NCBI GenBank assembly: GCA_002794785.1
Contig: NBBA01000007.1
Span: 806,001-870,000 of the forward strand
DNA: 64,000 nucleotides
Reading direction: 5' to 3'
From: Coniferiporia sulphurascens
Lineage: Eukaryota > Basidiomycota > Agaricomycetes > Hymenochaetales > Hymenochaetaceae
Shown here: one piece after another, positions 1 through 12,021 of the stretch
How the letters are laid out: each line of letters begins with the position of its first letter
Position numbering within the stretch: the stretch's first letter is position 1
Position numbers and translations under genes: made by a program
Notes under the pieces: model-generated
What the model was told of the DNA's origin: nothing
Databases searched by the model: none
What the model saw: only the letters and a program-made list of their open reading frames with translations

Positions 1-3000
1 ATTTCTCGATTTCTGACCTCCGAGAGTCCGAGTCGTACCGGTATGCCACGTCCGGGTTCTGTTTGACTCTTTGACTCTTTTCCCCCCCCTTTTTTGTGTT
101 CTAGACCGCGTCTTCTGAGCGTGGGCAGGCGGTCCCGCTGGCCCGCCGGGACGACGTCGATGCCGAGTGCCTGTTTTACGCAGGCTCATTGCTTTTGCCT
201 TCCTTCTTTTTTTTTTTTGCCTTTTTTCTTTCCTTTCTCTTCTTCCGTGTTTGGCGCCAGTGGCGCTGCAGCTGATTGTGAAACGAGCTTTGTCTGGTTG
301 TTCGTCTGGTTGTGCGTTTGCTTGTCTGTCTATTTGTCTATTTGTCTGCGTGTCTGTGTGTCTGTGTGTCTGTGTGTCAGTGCGCTGACTCTGCAACTTA
401 TCCTCTCCGTCCCTCTCTAACGCCGGATCTGCGCCCGCAACTTGAAGTCACCTACCAACAACCCCCGCGCTATGCGCGTATCTCGAATTTTCGAAGCAAG
501 TACATCTATGTATGTACCGCACCCGAGAGGCTATAGCCGTCTCTAACCGGCCATCGCGAACACAGCGGTGTGAATGTATTAATATGAACGGCTGAGTGTT
601 GGTACCGCATTACTGTATTGCTGTATTACTGATGTTGATATTGATATTGATACCGGTGCTCGTGCTAGTGATTACTGATGACCGTTAGCGAGTCGGATTA
701 ATTGCGAGGAGTTCGTAAGTCCGTGAGTGAGTTCGTGAGTTCGTAATGGGTAAGTGCGTAAGCTTACATTGCGACCCAACCCTTCGATCGTCGACCGTGA
801 CCAATTGCAAGTTCTTCGCCGCCCAGCCGTGAGTGAGTGGGAATGTTTAGTGGTCCGCGTTTCTACTGGGTGGTTGTCGGTGACGCAATAGTGATCTCCG
901 GCACCCGCGGTTTTCTGCTGTGATGAATTGGTCCAACCGGCGACCAAATGCGTTTTTTTTTTTCGATAAGCCCGACTTGGGAGTGCCAGAGGTGCGAGCC
1001 GCACGACAGACATTGATATTGTAAGTAACGCTGACAGTGGTTTTGTATCGAATTGGGAATTGGAATTGGAATCGGACTCTGCCACGGACACGGACATGAA
1101 TATGACAACGGCGGGCTTCTTATGGGCGGGCCCGGGGTGCACCACACTACGTTGCGTCGCAGGTCTGATTCTTGAAGGGCCCGCAAGTGGGCGCATCATC
1201 TGTTGACTCGCCGCGATAGTGGTGCGTAGTAAGCACGCATTTTGAGCCGGAGTGCCACTGTGATTGCAGAGCTTGAGCTTAAACTTAAGGAGATGATAAC
1301 GCGTCTCCACGGCAAGAAGAATATTGAGCGCATGCTGGATTATCGAGCCGGCCAGTGCGGACAGACGAAAAGATCAAACAATCCATGTGTAATCCGTAGC
1401 AAAGAGACGAGGCCGTAACCAAAAATATAAACTCCGACGTACAAATCGGGAATTGCGCCACAACAAGCTAAGTAACGAAAACATAGAATTGTGACTAAGA
1501 CTAAAACCAGAACCAGAACCATGACCAGGGTCAGGGTCAGCCTTAGCCCGGCTCCTGAGTGGCTCTACGGCGTTTAATTTGAGAAAGTTGCTGTTGCTGT
1601 TGCTGCCGCTGTAATCTCACTCGCACAGCGCTCGCGATGATGACCGGGGACGCTCGGACTCGGGCTAGTCGCAACTAATCATCTTACTGTGCTGCTGTGA
1701 TTCGCGGATGGGAGCAAGTTGCTTAAGGTAGCCCCGGGGCCTTGGAAATTGAAGCCCTATCTCCCGATTGGTGTGTTTGCGGACAGGGGCCGGCGAGATA
1801 GGAGGTGCGCTTGATTGTTACTTTGCTTTTCTCGCGCAAGTGAATACTACTGTGAAGCTTATTATTTGCAATAGACAATAAAGGGTAAGATCGAACGCCT
1901 GGATCCGATTTCGGAAACGCGAAAGTCTAAAAAAGGTCTGGGTGAGTTGTTTTCGCTCTTTAGGATTAAAAGGCCTCATTAATTAAAATCGTGCAGAGGA
2001 TATCGATGCCCAGTCTGAGCCCCGCCCCATCATATCGCTCGTAGAACGAATCAGACATCCTTCAATTCCATAATTAATTCGACGTGCTGCGTGAAATTGC
2101 ACCCGAGCGGCGCGTAACGTCCAGCTTTTCCTGACCATTAAAGACTGAAAGATTAAAAAAGCACACACGTTCAAGCTTCATATCCGCTGACACTGACGCC
2201 CATACATCTATGCATCACAAAACGTGAGGATCCAGAGGCATTTCGACCAATCTTTTCTTGTCGGTAGGTCTACCACGGACTTAGGCTGGCCCTGCATACG
2301 ATGATGGACCTCGAGACTCGACCGGCTAACCTGCCATCGCCGTGCGCGTCAGGCTGATAATAGCAAGGTGGCTCTCCCCACCGCTCATAATTCAACGCCC
2401 CTTTTACCCCTCCTTCCGAGGGCGACGCCGCGCGTCGGTTTATTCATTTATCCTCGGGCTGGCAGCTACACAGGTCCGCCGGCGGGTCGCGCGAAATATC
2501 GTCTCACAGCGCGTTTTGCTGCTATTATTATGATTTTCATTCGTAATTCGTGCCTTGTCGAATGCCATTTATCACTTCTTAGCCGGCGTCGTGGTGCATT
2601 TTATATTAGTGTTTTAATATACAGTGTGTGTATTGCGATGGCCCCCGGCGTGGCCGTGGCGTGCTTAAACGCATGCGCGCGTTGCTTTTTGTTCGCCGGA
2701 CGTGCAGGACCAGGACGAAGCTCAGCCAGGTGTGCTTCCGAGGCCTCGTTTTGAGAAGAGGGGGCGAGGGGGGGCGAAGATGGGTTCTACAAATCCTCCG
2801 TGCTTCCAGGAGCAAGCAGAAAAAAAAGGGGGGAAGAGGGGAAGAGCCCGAACTTGCTCTTGGGTGCTAGAAACTGATTCTTGATGCACAGCACGGCAGT
2901 GCACATGGCTGCTGAACGTTAAGCACAGTTACATACATACCGCTTTGCGGCTTTGCGCTCGAGCGTGCGACTGATGTGATGTCTATCGCCCACCCGGTGA

Positions 3001-3642
3001 TTCTCGCGCGTGTACACAGGGGGTGGCTCGTCGCGTTGCGTGAGTGCGTGTGCGTACATACAAGGGGCTGCTGGCTGCGGCAGAGGCTGCTCCTGTTTGG
3101 AGATGACCAGCCTTCCCTTCCATCACACGAGCCCGGGAAGCCCGAGCTTGGTGTTCGAGCTATGTAAGTAGAGTGAATGGCCGGGTTATGCTAAGTCGCT
3201 TTGGACGCGCATAGTACCGGGTCCGAGTCGTTCCGTGTTTGCCGCTCGCACGAACCGGGTGTTTGTGGGTATGCACTCGAAAAAGCTGCTACGGCTGTTG
3301 ATACCGATTATGATGAAAAGGACGAGGCGAGCCGGTGATGGTGAGTGATAGGTACAAAATATGTGTGTGTATATCTAATTTGGTCGAGCTTCTTACAGAT
3401 TTCTTTATCGCGTCTACTTCCCTTCTCCCGCCAAACACCTCTGGCCGCTTTTAGGCTTTCCTTCCCATAGCGTGGCCTTGATGCTTCAACGACTCGCGAG
3501 GTAGGATAGAACGCCGATCATTTCTCACAAGCGCCTGCAGACGCTGCATCCATACACCATTCACCCACTTTCCCTTTTCTCTTTTTCGGTTCCCCCCCTA
3601 CATTAAAAAAGCGCTCTGCTTACTCGGAAGACGCGCATGTAA
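1..3642. other. No recognised gene; low-complexity and intergenic sequence
   Basis: I recognise no protein family on either strand. The longest open frame is on the minus strand at 672-1310 (212 codons), but it begins with GTG, has a low-complexity composition and shows no motif, so I do not call it a gene. There are short homopolymer and pyrimidine runs (for example near 80-95, 205-245 and 3590) and a TGTC-rich tract near 290-383. The stretch from about 3160 to 3642 is the 3' flank of the glycyl-tRNA synthetase gene. A small or very diverged spliced gene could be missed here. Confidence 0.5.
290..383. repeat. TGTC-rich microsatellite-like tract
   Basis: The tract is built from imperfect TGTC, TGTG and TTGTC units, with a clean run of TCTGTGTG units near 350-380. 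It is open in more than one frame on the plus strand, which explains the Cys/Val/Leu-rich spurious ORFs there. Confidence 0.7.
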
Positions 3643-6600
3643 TCATTCGACAGCCTGCACGCCGTCGTACGCGGACAAAAGCGCACAGGCGCCTGGCCAG
3701 TCCAGACTCCCTTGCACCAGATCCGTCACCACGGAAATTACTTGGTCGATGTCCCCGATCAACTGGCTTGTCGTGTCGCGCTCGCTACAGGGGAAGAAGA
3801 AAGAGGAACATGAGCGTGAGCACGTGTCGAAAAAGGAATCGGGACCGATTATCTTGGGTCGGAGCAAAAAAAAGTACGGGAAGGGGAAGGCAGAAGAGCA
3901 GCCGGGTTCCAGGGGGAAAAGTAGACAAGAGTGATTCGAGATAGCAAAGAAAGTCTCACCGAAGGGTCATTGTCCGGTTCTGAACGGCTGTTGAATCGTG
4001 CACCATGCGTGGGTGCGTCGAGGGGGTTATGAAATTCGTTTCACATCCAAATTAAAATTTGGGAATCCGATGGAGCAAGGAAGAGCATATCAGAAGCGCG
4101 ATACACATACAAGAACCGTCAGCCACGTACACGCGAAGTCCAGAGTGACACCAAATGGTGTGCCGAGTTCGTCGTTGCGGGCATAGCGCTTCCCGATAGA
4201 CGTGTTGGAGTCGTCGACGCGCGAATAGACGCCGGCCTTGCGCAGCTTTAGAGCTGTTCTCCACGATCACATCGCATCACGGTGTATAGCCATGGCCCAG
4301 AATCGATAGAAAGCCACGTTTGAAAAAGAAATTCGATGTCCATCAGTCACACCACGCTCGGAAGTGAGGACGGGAGAAGTGTGAAAAAAGTAGGTGTTGC
4401 TTACAGACTTCCCGAACCAACGGAGCGAACTCTTCCTTTGCACTCAGGGGGACAATGAGCACTTTGGTTGGGGCGATGAGAGGGGGAAGCGAGAGGACCT
4501 AGATCGCGTGAAAACGGCGGTCGGTGACAAGTCCGAGAGCCATCAAATCCGGGGAATTAGAGTATGCGCGGAAGAGAAGTCCAGAAACTTACCCCGCGTT
4601 CAACGTCCTGCTCACGGCACCAGAAGCTGTGCTCGAGGAGGATGTACAAGATGCGGCCCAGACCAAATGACGGCTCTATGACGTTCGGGGTGAACTCCCG
4701 GACTACGTAAAAATAAATTTGAAAAAGTCAGCGGACATAGCGGGTTACCGCGGTTGTTACGAGCCACTACAGCGACAGTGCCACTTACTCGATTGTTTAA
4801 ACGTTTTACGCTCAACGGAAAGGTGCTCCGATGTTAGAGTGAAGGTTTTACCTTCAACCGAAACAACGGTCGACCTACGCCGTGAATAGTATATTAGTAT
4901 CAGATGAAGAAGCCACTGGCCGTTTCTGGGACGTACCCTTGCGCGATCTCGCCCTGTAATCTAGCCAACTCCTCCTCGGTCAAATCACTGACTGCCTTCT
5001 GTAGTGCGGCAGAATCCCGGCCGAACGTCTTTCCAAAGTTCTTTTTGTTGAACTCTGGAACGAGCTTCTCGGTCACGATAGGCTCTTTCAGCGCCTGGCG
5101 CGCGACGAGCTGATGTCCAGTTTTGGCAGAGTGTACCGAGAGGTCATATGCTGCACGGTCCGCACAGCCGACACACTCCGTCCAGCCAGACGAGTTCTGT
5201 ATTTCTGCATCCCAACAGTCTGTCGCATAATGTGCCATCTCGTTGCCCATATGCTGACGGAAACGCAGGCGTTCGGGGTTAATGCCAATTTTTAGCAAAA
5301 ACAACTGCACACGCGCGAGGAAATAGCCAAGCGTCTGGTTTGCGATAACGCCGCTGTCCACCGCAGCGCCAACAGTCATGTGCTTGACTTCTGTGCGCCC
5401 GCTCGTCTGCACATGCCGATCGAGAAGGGCAAGCGTCACGTCCCGCACCTCGTCGAAACGTTCGTGGGCCTTATCTTCTGGGTCCACGTAGTGCTCGATC
5501 TCGGCCATAGTAAACTCACGCACGCGCAACAGGCCCGCACGCGGCGAGATTTCATTCCGGAACGCCTTTCCTATGTGTGCGGACGCAAATGGAACTCGGC
5601 CGTTATTGAACTCCAGCAGGCGAGCGAAGTTAAGGAAGTGGCCCTGTGCGGTCTCGGGTCGCAGATAGCTGTCCGTGGCACGACATGAAACTCGTTCTGT
5701 GGACAAAAGGGGGAATTGAGGTCTTACCCAGGATGTTGGCCAGTCGGTCCGATACTGCTGGCAAACATCAGGTTGAATAGTTGAGGCTCTCCAACCTCAT
5801 TGCCTGTGTCCGGATTCGCGATGCTGTATTTGCGACATAAATCGCCGAGCTCTGGGCCAGAGTAATTGTCTAGCTAAAAGGTCGTAGATTAGCACATGTT
5901 TACTGTAAGGCGCAATCTCTAGGCCCTCTGGCTCAGACATCGGCAAAGACGGAAGTTAAAAGAGGCCGCACGAAAATACGGGTAGCGGGCTGCACATCTG
6001 TACGAAACACCATAAGGGAAGAATCTGATGTTTCACTCTGTATTTGCCACACGTAATTCCGAGAGATGACGATGAGGGTACTCAAATCAACATTCAGGAG
6101 GCCACGATTTCCGATTGAACCACTTTCTCGAGATCCTCCAGAGACCGGTCTCGACACTCACCTGTGCAAGGATACTTTCATACTCTTTCACAACCTCGTC
6201 CTCGAGCTTCACAGCCGTGGACTTTACTTTCTTCTTCCGCTTCTTTTCGTCCTCCTTCACGGGTTCAGCGCTTAGGCCGCGGGCCTCCTTGTCACCGGCA
6301 AGACGGGCCTCGAGTACACCCTTGACAAGATGGTCTGCGCGAAGGACATCCCCAGTTTTGGTGTCCTTGACCATCCAATCTGCGAATCGTGCGACATGAC
6401 CGGACGTCTCGAAAACGGGTGCAGGTGTCATTATTGTTGTGTCGAGCTCGAGCATGTGCTCCTCGATGATAAAGTGCCGACGCCACTCTGCTATGATGTT
6501 CGCTTGCAGCGCTGAGCCCGGCGGGCCGTAATCATACAGCCCGGCAACACCTGTGAACAAGTTTGCTTAGAACACAACTCCCGCGGAGGCTATTACCGGA

Positions 6601-6834
6601 CGCACCGCCATAGATCTCGAATGCGGGCGCATAGAAGAAGCGTCTGTTGAGGAGTGCATCAAGACGCGTCTTGTCGAACGCATGCGCGGACTTGTTGACC
6701 ACCGTTGCCTCCGTCATGTCCCAGTGTTTTAATCGGAATGGTACAAAGCGTCGATGAGCGAGATGCGCGCGTACTGGCCGCGATATACAGCTTCGAAGCA
6801 ATAGGAGAGCGGGAGGAAGAGCGCGGCGCTGCAT
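3643..6834 (-). CDS. GRS1: Glycyl-tRNA synthetase (class II), ten exons
   Basis: Charges tRNA-Gly with glycine. My exons are 6834-6597, 6550-6162, 5873-5728, 5668-4937, 4874-4789, 4702-4593, 4498-4405, 4253-4131, 3987-3960 and 3784-3643. They total 2088 nt, a 695-aa protein, and every junction is in phase with GT..AG ends. Class II motif 2 is at about residues 293-318 ([10 protein letters not shown]), motif 3 at 540-547 (EPSFGLGR), followed by the C-terminal anticodon-binding domain. A Lys-rich insertion lies near 170-190. There are two in-frame ATGs. The upstream one adds 39 residues that are Arg-rich and almost free of acidic residues, like a mitochondrial presequence. The second (6717) starts the conserved protein with MTEATVV. 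In yeast one GRS1 gene makes both cytosolic and mitochondrial enzymes through alternative starts, so dual targeting is a reasonable inference. The 288-bp third intron is unusually long for this locus. Confidence 0.96.
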
Positions 6835-7188
6835 CCACTCGAGTCACTGACTTTTTTTGCTGGCAGCTGCTAATCTCGGTCGATCACGAACGCATTCGCT
6901 TACGTAGTCAATACTCTCCACTGTATTACTTAAGCAGTGGTATCTAGAACACCCTCCGCGTTGCTTTATATTTACTTTTTCCAAGAGAAACATGTATTGT
7001 ACGTGCATGGAAGTGTTTTCATACATCTCGCGTCGGTGAGAAAACAGTTGCATATGACAATATATTTATTAGGCTTCAGGAAACACCACATACTTTTGCG
7101 GAGGAAATTGAGAGCCGGTGATTTCGGTTCGAACAATTCACTGACAATCACTATTGCAGTTTCCTAGCTTTGAGATTGATTCTGCGCA
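6835..7188. other. Intergenic, upstream of GRS1
   Basis: No gene recognised. This should contain the GRS1 promoter and 5' leader. I see no clear TATA box or other defined motif. Confidence 0.5.
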
Positions 7189-7620
7189 TCAACAGAAACC
7201 TGGGGATACATTATTGACCGCTTTCTTCGCATTAAAGCCAATGTCCGGGAGCCGGGTAGGATACTGTGTAGCTTCCCACTGTCTGGTAAACCAGATCCAG
7301 ACTACTATAGCGACCATGCTCGCGACAGAGGCCACGCGGTTCCACTTGTTCATAAACGGTACCTTTTTACCGAATGTATATGTCCGGGAAAGCCGTTCTC
7401 TTCGTTGCCATACAGAGAATCCCGCAACCACGATACTGGACGCTTTCATCCTAGCACCTGGAAACAGCCAGTAACGATGCAGTCTGTCTGCGGTGCCGAT
7501 GATCAAGTGTGTTCCCCTTGCTACCCCCTTGCACTGCAAGGTTTTGTCTCTCGCAGGACAGTATACTATACTCCTACCGCTCAATTGGACAACGAATTGG
7601 ACTCTGGGAACCAGTCCCAT
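7189..7620 (-). CDS. Hypothetical small protein with one membrane segment
   Basis: This is an open frame of 143 codons from the ATG at 7620 to the stop at 7189. The frame stays open upstream to at least 7734 without an ATG. Near residues 97-110 there is a hydrophobic run (VASMVAIVVWIWF) that could be one transmembrane helix, flanked by basic residues. I do not recognise a family. If it is real it would be transcribed away from transaldolase, and element A copy 1 would sit at its 5' side. A spliced gene with a different N-terminus, or no gene at all, is equally possible. Confidence 0.3.
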   Translation of the reverse strand: MGLVPRVQFVVQLSGRSIVYCPARDKTLQCKGVARGTHLIIGTADRLHRYWLFPGARMKASSIVVAGFSVWQRRERLSRTYTFGKKVPFMNKWNRVASVASMVAIVVWIWFTRQWEATQYPTRLPDIGFNAKKAVNNVSPGFC

Positions 7621-7759
7621 GACTGTGGAAGCGCGAGAGATCGACAGACGAAAGGTACTGAGAAAACCAAGTTGCGACCCGGCGCTGCGTTGAAGGCTGT
7701 GGCCTCTGCGACGACCTGACTGGCACGGCCGCACGGGTGAGCACGTTCGCGTATTAGTC

Positions 7760-8619
7760 CAAAACCCCTTGACCTCTGACCACCATCATCTCACCCAGCG
7801 CAAACTGACTCGCACCACCCCTAATCTCTCTGGGTTGACCACCCACACCAGTTCTCTCTCACAGTAGACATCCGTCGAGCTGTTTTACGGCCTTGTTCAC
7901 CATTCCACTCCCCCTTTCCCCCATTCCCCCATGCCCCCTTCTATTCCTTCACCTCCCGGTGCCAAACTTCGAAACCAACACCACATATGAACCCTTCAAC
8001 CTCGTTAACGACAACCAGCACATACTAGACTGGGCTATATGCCAGTACAAACTACAAGTCATCAGTATTAGTGGGCAACCACACAATTCACGACATATTT
8101 TCCTCTACCAAGAGCACCTCAGCTGTTATGGCCCATGCATAGACTTAACATCAGTCCTCCTACAATTCGCAGTCAATTTCACACCTCATGGCAACCTGGC
8201 CCCAGCCTCACGCATACCTGCCGCTCCAAGCGCTGTTACGTCACCACTCTCAGAGTCACAAATATCGGACATTAAACAATTCAAACCACGCCCACACACA
8301 CAACATAAAAAATTCAGTAGTTTTTCCCATCTTTCACAACCAGTATTAGTCATCATAGAATCCATAAAACTGCCACCTCCCCCTTCACAATTTGCTCTTC
8401 CGATTCTTATCCCCCCTGACAAAACCATTTAGAAAAAACTTCCGACAACACAACCTCATACCTTTTAATCGCCTTAAACCCAGGAACTTTATACCTTGTT
8501 AATCTCCTCTGGCACGACACTTCATATGGTCTCACATCCACGTCTTTTACTATGTAATGTAGCGGTATACAAATGCTGATTTAAAAAAAAAAATAAAAAA
8601 ATAAAAAAAATAAAAAAAA
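7760..8619 (+). mobile_element. Element A copy 1: poly(A) non-LTR retroelement with 15-bp target duplication
   Basis: The element is 860 bp and ends in an interrupted A-rich tail (8582-8619). It is flanked by a perfect 15-bp direct repeat, gttcgcgtattagtc, at 7745-7759 and 8620-8634. The same sequence occurs at 17736-18573 and 58868-59966, with nearly the same 5' end in all three. A poly(A) tail with variable-length target duplications is the signature of LINE-type target-primed integration. I see no reverse transcriptase, so the element is non-autonomous or a mobilised transcript. It ends 184 bp before the transaldolase start codon, in that gene's promoter or leader. Confidence 0.9.
7893..8432 (+). 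CDS. 179-codon open frame inside element A copy 1 (no ATG)
   Basis: This frame has the same length and stop position in copies 1 and 2, and in copy 3 once its inserted DNA is discounted. The first part is Pro/Leu/His-rich. The middle holds a conserved block (DLTSVLLQFAVNFTPHGN in this copy) and the end a Pro-rich stretch (PPPPSQF). The frame begins at a TTG in my coordinates and is open further upstream, but has no in-frame ATG, so translation from it is unproven. Between copies 1 and 2 there are roughly 30 amino-acid differences and no indels. It resembles no reverse transcriptase or endonuclease that I know. Confidence 0.3.
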   Translation: MFTIPLPLSPIPPCPLLFLHLPVPNFETNTTYEPFNLVNDNQHILDWAICQYKLQVISISGQPHNSRHIFLYQEHLSCYGPCIDLTSVLLQFAVNFTPHGNLAPASRIPAAPSAVTSPLSESQISDIKQFKPRPHTQHKKFSSFSHLSQPVLVIIESIKLPPPPSQFALPILIPPDKTI

Positions 8620-8803
8620 GTTCGCGTATTAGTCACTAAAGCCGACCGGAAGCCGATGGTGGCCACGGTCGCCGTAAACGGGCCGGTATTCGCACGCTCG
8701 GGGGCATCGTGAGCCCGATGTGACGAACGCGCTCCAGCGACGACTAGAAATCTCGGACCATCGCACATCGTCCTCTATCACTCTTACCTCTACTACCACC
8801 ATC

Positions 8804-10239
8804 ATGACCACCTCCCTTGACTACCTAAAGCAAACAGGCACCGTCGTCGTCTCTGACTCAGGCGACTTTGAGTGTGAGTAGTAGTGGCGTCGTGTAGCAT
8901 ACACCCACATTCGCAACCCACGTTTGATGTGAGATTAGTGCTGAATTTTATCCTTTCTAACAGCAATCGACGTATACAAGCCCCAGGTGTGCATTCATCG
9001 CTTCATTTCTACTTCTACGTAGGAATAGAATGTCTGAAGGTGGCATTGCGTTGTTAGGATGCCACGACTAACCCGTCGCTCATTCTTGCGGCGGCCGGCA
9101 AGGCGGGCTACGCCCGCTTGATCGACGCTGCTGTCAAGTACGGCAAAGAAAAGGGTGGGAGCCTCGACGAGCAGGTTGAGGCATCGATGGACCGATTGGT
9201 ACGTACATTGTGGATGCTCTCATCAAAGGACGGGTCCTGACTGTATGCGGTTTTCGCAGCTCGTTGAATTCGGCAAAGAGATCCTCGCCATCATCCCCGG
9301 TCGTGTCTCGACTGAAGTCGATGCCCGCCTCTCGTTCGATAAGGAGGGTACCAAAGCCAAGGTAAATTTTGATCATGTGTGATGTGTACATGTCTCTAAA
9401 CTCCGCTGCTTGCACTCACAGGCTAAGGAGCTTATCGCGCTTTACGAGTCGGTTGGCATCAAGAAAGAGCGTGTCCTCATTAAGATCGCCTCAACATGGG
9501 AAGGTATCCAGGCTGCGCGCGAGCTCGAGGCAAACGACAACATCCACTGCAACCTGACCCTCCTCTTCGGCTTCGGCCAGGCCGTAGCATGCGCCGAGGC
9601 TGGTGTCACCCTCATCTCACCCTTCGTCGGCCGTGTAAGTGTGATTTTATATGGGATAAAGAGTTTCCTGTTGAGTCTTGTTCGTGTTTTTTAGATTCTT
9701 GACTGGTACAAGAAAAGCACCGGAAAGACCTACGAGGGCGACGAGGACCCTGGTGTCCAGTCCGTAAAGCGCATTTTCAACTACTACAAGCAGCATGGCT
9801 ACAAGACCATCGTCATGGGTGCTTCTTTCCGCAATGTGAGCAACTCCTTATTTTGCTTCCGAGACAAGTCACTTAACCAGGAACAACAGGCCGGCGAGAT
9901 CAAGGCGCTTGCCGGTGTCGACTTCCTAACGTGAGTGTACTCGCAACGATTTCCCCTGATACCTCTTACTTACCGCTTCCATTCTTTACCAGTATCGCAC
10001 CCGCCTTACTTGAAGAGCTTAAGAACTCGACGGAGCCGGTACCGAAGAAGCTTGACTCTCACCTGGCGGCCCAGGCGGATCCGATTGCGAAAGTAACGTA
10101 CATCGACAACGAACCGGAATTCCGTTGGACTCTCCTTCAAGATCAGATGGCGTTCGACAAGCTGCACGAAGGTATCAAGAAGTTCGCCGAGGACGGCGTG
10201 ACACTCAAGAACCTCCTTCGCAAGAAGCTTTCGGCGTAA
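8804..10239 (+). CDS. TAL1: Transaldolase, eight exons
   Basis: Transfers a three-carbon dihydroxyacetone unit in the non-oxidative pentose-phosphate pathway in the cytosol. Exons are 8804-8873, 8964-8986, 9058-9198, 9260-9361, 9422-9634, 9695-9835, 9890-9930 and 9993-10239. They total 978 nt and 325 aa, a normal length for the family. Characteristic segments are [10 protein letters not shown] near residue 32, the Schiff-base lysine in LIKIAST (Lys133 in this model), [12 protein letters not shown], and the [10 protein letters not shown] segment near the C-terminus. The start is set by the ATG at 8804, followed by [10 protein letters not shown], as in fungal transaldolases. The second exon is only 23 nt. 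Element A copy 1 lies directly upstream, so part of the original promoter may have been displaced. Confidence 0.97.
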
Positions 10240-12021
10240 TGTATCTTGTGAGCACGATACGCGCGGAGGGACGAATTACAAACGTGTATGAGTAGAGAAA
10301 CATCGTAATGCTGTGGATTATGCAGGGTTAAGCATGTACTCCGAAAGGAAAAATAGAATGCTTTTTTTCATCTCACACCGGGAGCGTCAGCAGACTCGCG
10401 GCGCCATGACTTGAACCTTTCAGGCTTCCAAGGAAGCCATACTGGTTTGAATATGAGAAGTTGATGCCCCACATCGCCTGAAGAGCGAAATATGTCTTAC
10501 ACTGTAATCGGAGCTTGGGCCTTGAGCTTGAGTCTTCATTGGGCGTCGAAGCCCTCCAGCTATCCGGTTAGGGGCGCTCTCAAAAAGCCAGCTTAGTCAG
10601 CGGTAGCTTGATGCTGTGCGAGCCCCCCTCCCCCGTGAGAACGTCTCCTACCTGTCCCTTGCTCAACTAGGATTAAGGTGATGTAACATAGCTTTGCCTC
10701 TTCACTCTACGTGGGCTCCCCGCATACTTCAACATATTTAAGGGGCAGAACTCAACTCTCCGGTGTAATGCACGTGTCAATTCACTAAATTAGCTGTGGA
10801 TCCTCCGTGAAAAGCTGTGGATCTGAGAGATGCACTTGTAAGAAGTATTATTGGCATTTCGCTTGCTTGGAGGAGTGTGATTACTGAAAAATGATAACTT
10901 CTGTCGATGTGGTCTTCCGCGGCTGTTCCGCCCATCAACTTGCGCTGAAGAGGTGCGGTGGCGTGGGAACTTACGGCGATATTCATAGGGACGTCTGCCC
11001 TTTTCCGCTTACTTGAATTGGGACCACCGTCTCTTAGCAGCTTAATGGCGCTTTTTCTGTAGTGCATGATTCTCCGGGACCCACGTTCAGCGACGTGCAC
11101 ATACTTGTAATAATGGCGTTTACCTGTGCGGCTTATCCAGTCCGGGCGTCGGCCGCATCAATATTGGCACAATCGTTTCGAGTGGGAGACGTGCCAATGC
11201 GCGATTCCAACTTAGAGAAAAAAATGCTCAACCAGCCGTCAACTCGTCATTCTGCGCCTTGCACTTCGGGCGCTCCGTACCTCAGCCGGCCAGACAAGTG
11301 TGGCGCTGAGCGAGAAAGGCAACTATAGTGCTGTGTACAGACACTATATTGCGGGAGCAGCTTGCCAGTGAGTGTATGCAAGCATACTAATCGACCGGTG
11401 CTTATCTAAATTGTCTCTTTACGAAACAACTTACCAATTTTGCTCCACTTAAAGATACGCTTAGACGCTTTTGGCGTGCGCCATTGTAGGCTGTATAGCA
11501 CGTTCTCAGTCTACTATCCCCAATAGGGAAGCCAGCCTCGCTTCTCACTGACTTCGAATGATATCCAAGAGCATGAAAGCGTAAAAGGCTTATATTCGGC
11601 AGCACGAGAACATACCTCACGTTATTTCACGGTTCCTACTACTCCCCGTGCGCGTAAGCAATGTCCAACTCACCATTTTAAATTACTTCGTCGGGTTAAT
11701 CTGTAGATGATTAGCAAAGAGCACGCTCAGCGGCAAATCACCTGCCGTACGGGAACGTTTGAGCCTGTCCTCGTCGCATCCTTACTGGCTAGCTTGGCGG
11801 CCGAGGAAACATCACGAACACGTACAATAGTATTTCATGGCGAAGAAACGCTATCAAACTACAAGTACAAAATAGTAAGAAACCATGCTTGACAGAAAAA
11901 TTAAGGTGTCAAGAAAGCAATCAACAACGAAAACGAACTGGAGGTAATGAATTTGCGAAACGAATACTAAAAATGTAGCCTGTCAGAAACGACAATAATT
12001 ATTAAGGTGACCAAAACGTAC
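10240..12021. other. Intergenic, no recognised gene
   Basis: The stretch holds only short unrelated open frames on both strands (for example minus 10777-11100, plus 11062-11328). None has a recognisable domain, and none joins into a longer frame by obvious splicing. It contains the transaldolase 3' flank and the 3' flank of the NLR-like gene. Confidence 0.5.

Noticed and set aside
672..1310. Minus-strand open frame of 212 codons
   Set aside because: Starts with GTG, has no domain or membrane or signal features, and lies in low-complexity sequence; chance opening is likely.
8582..8619. A-rich run as plain low-complexity sequence
   Set aside because: Its place between the element body and the right target duplication identifies it as the poly(A) tail of element A.
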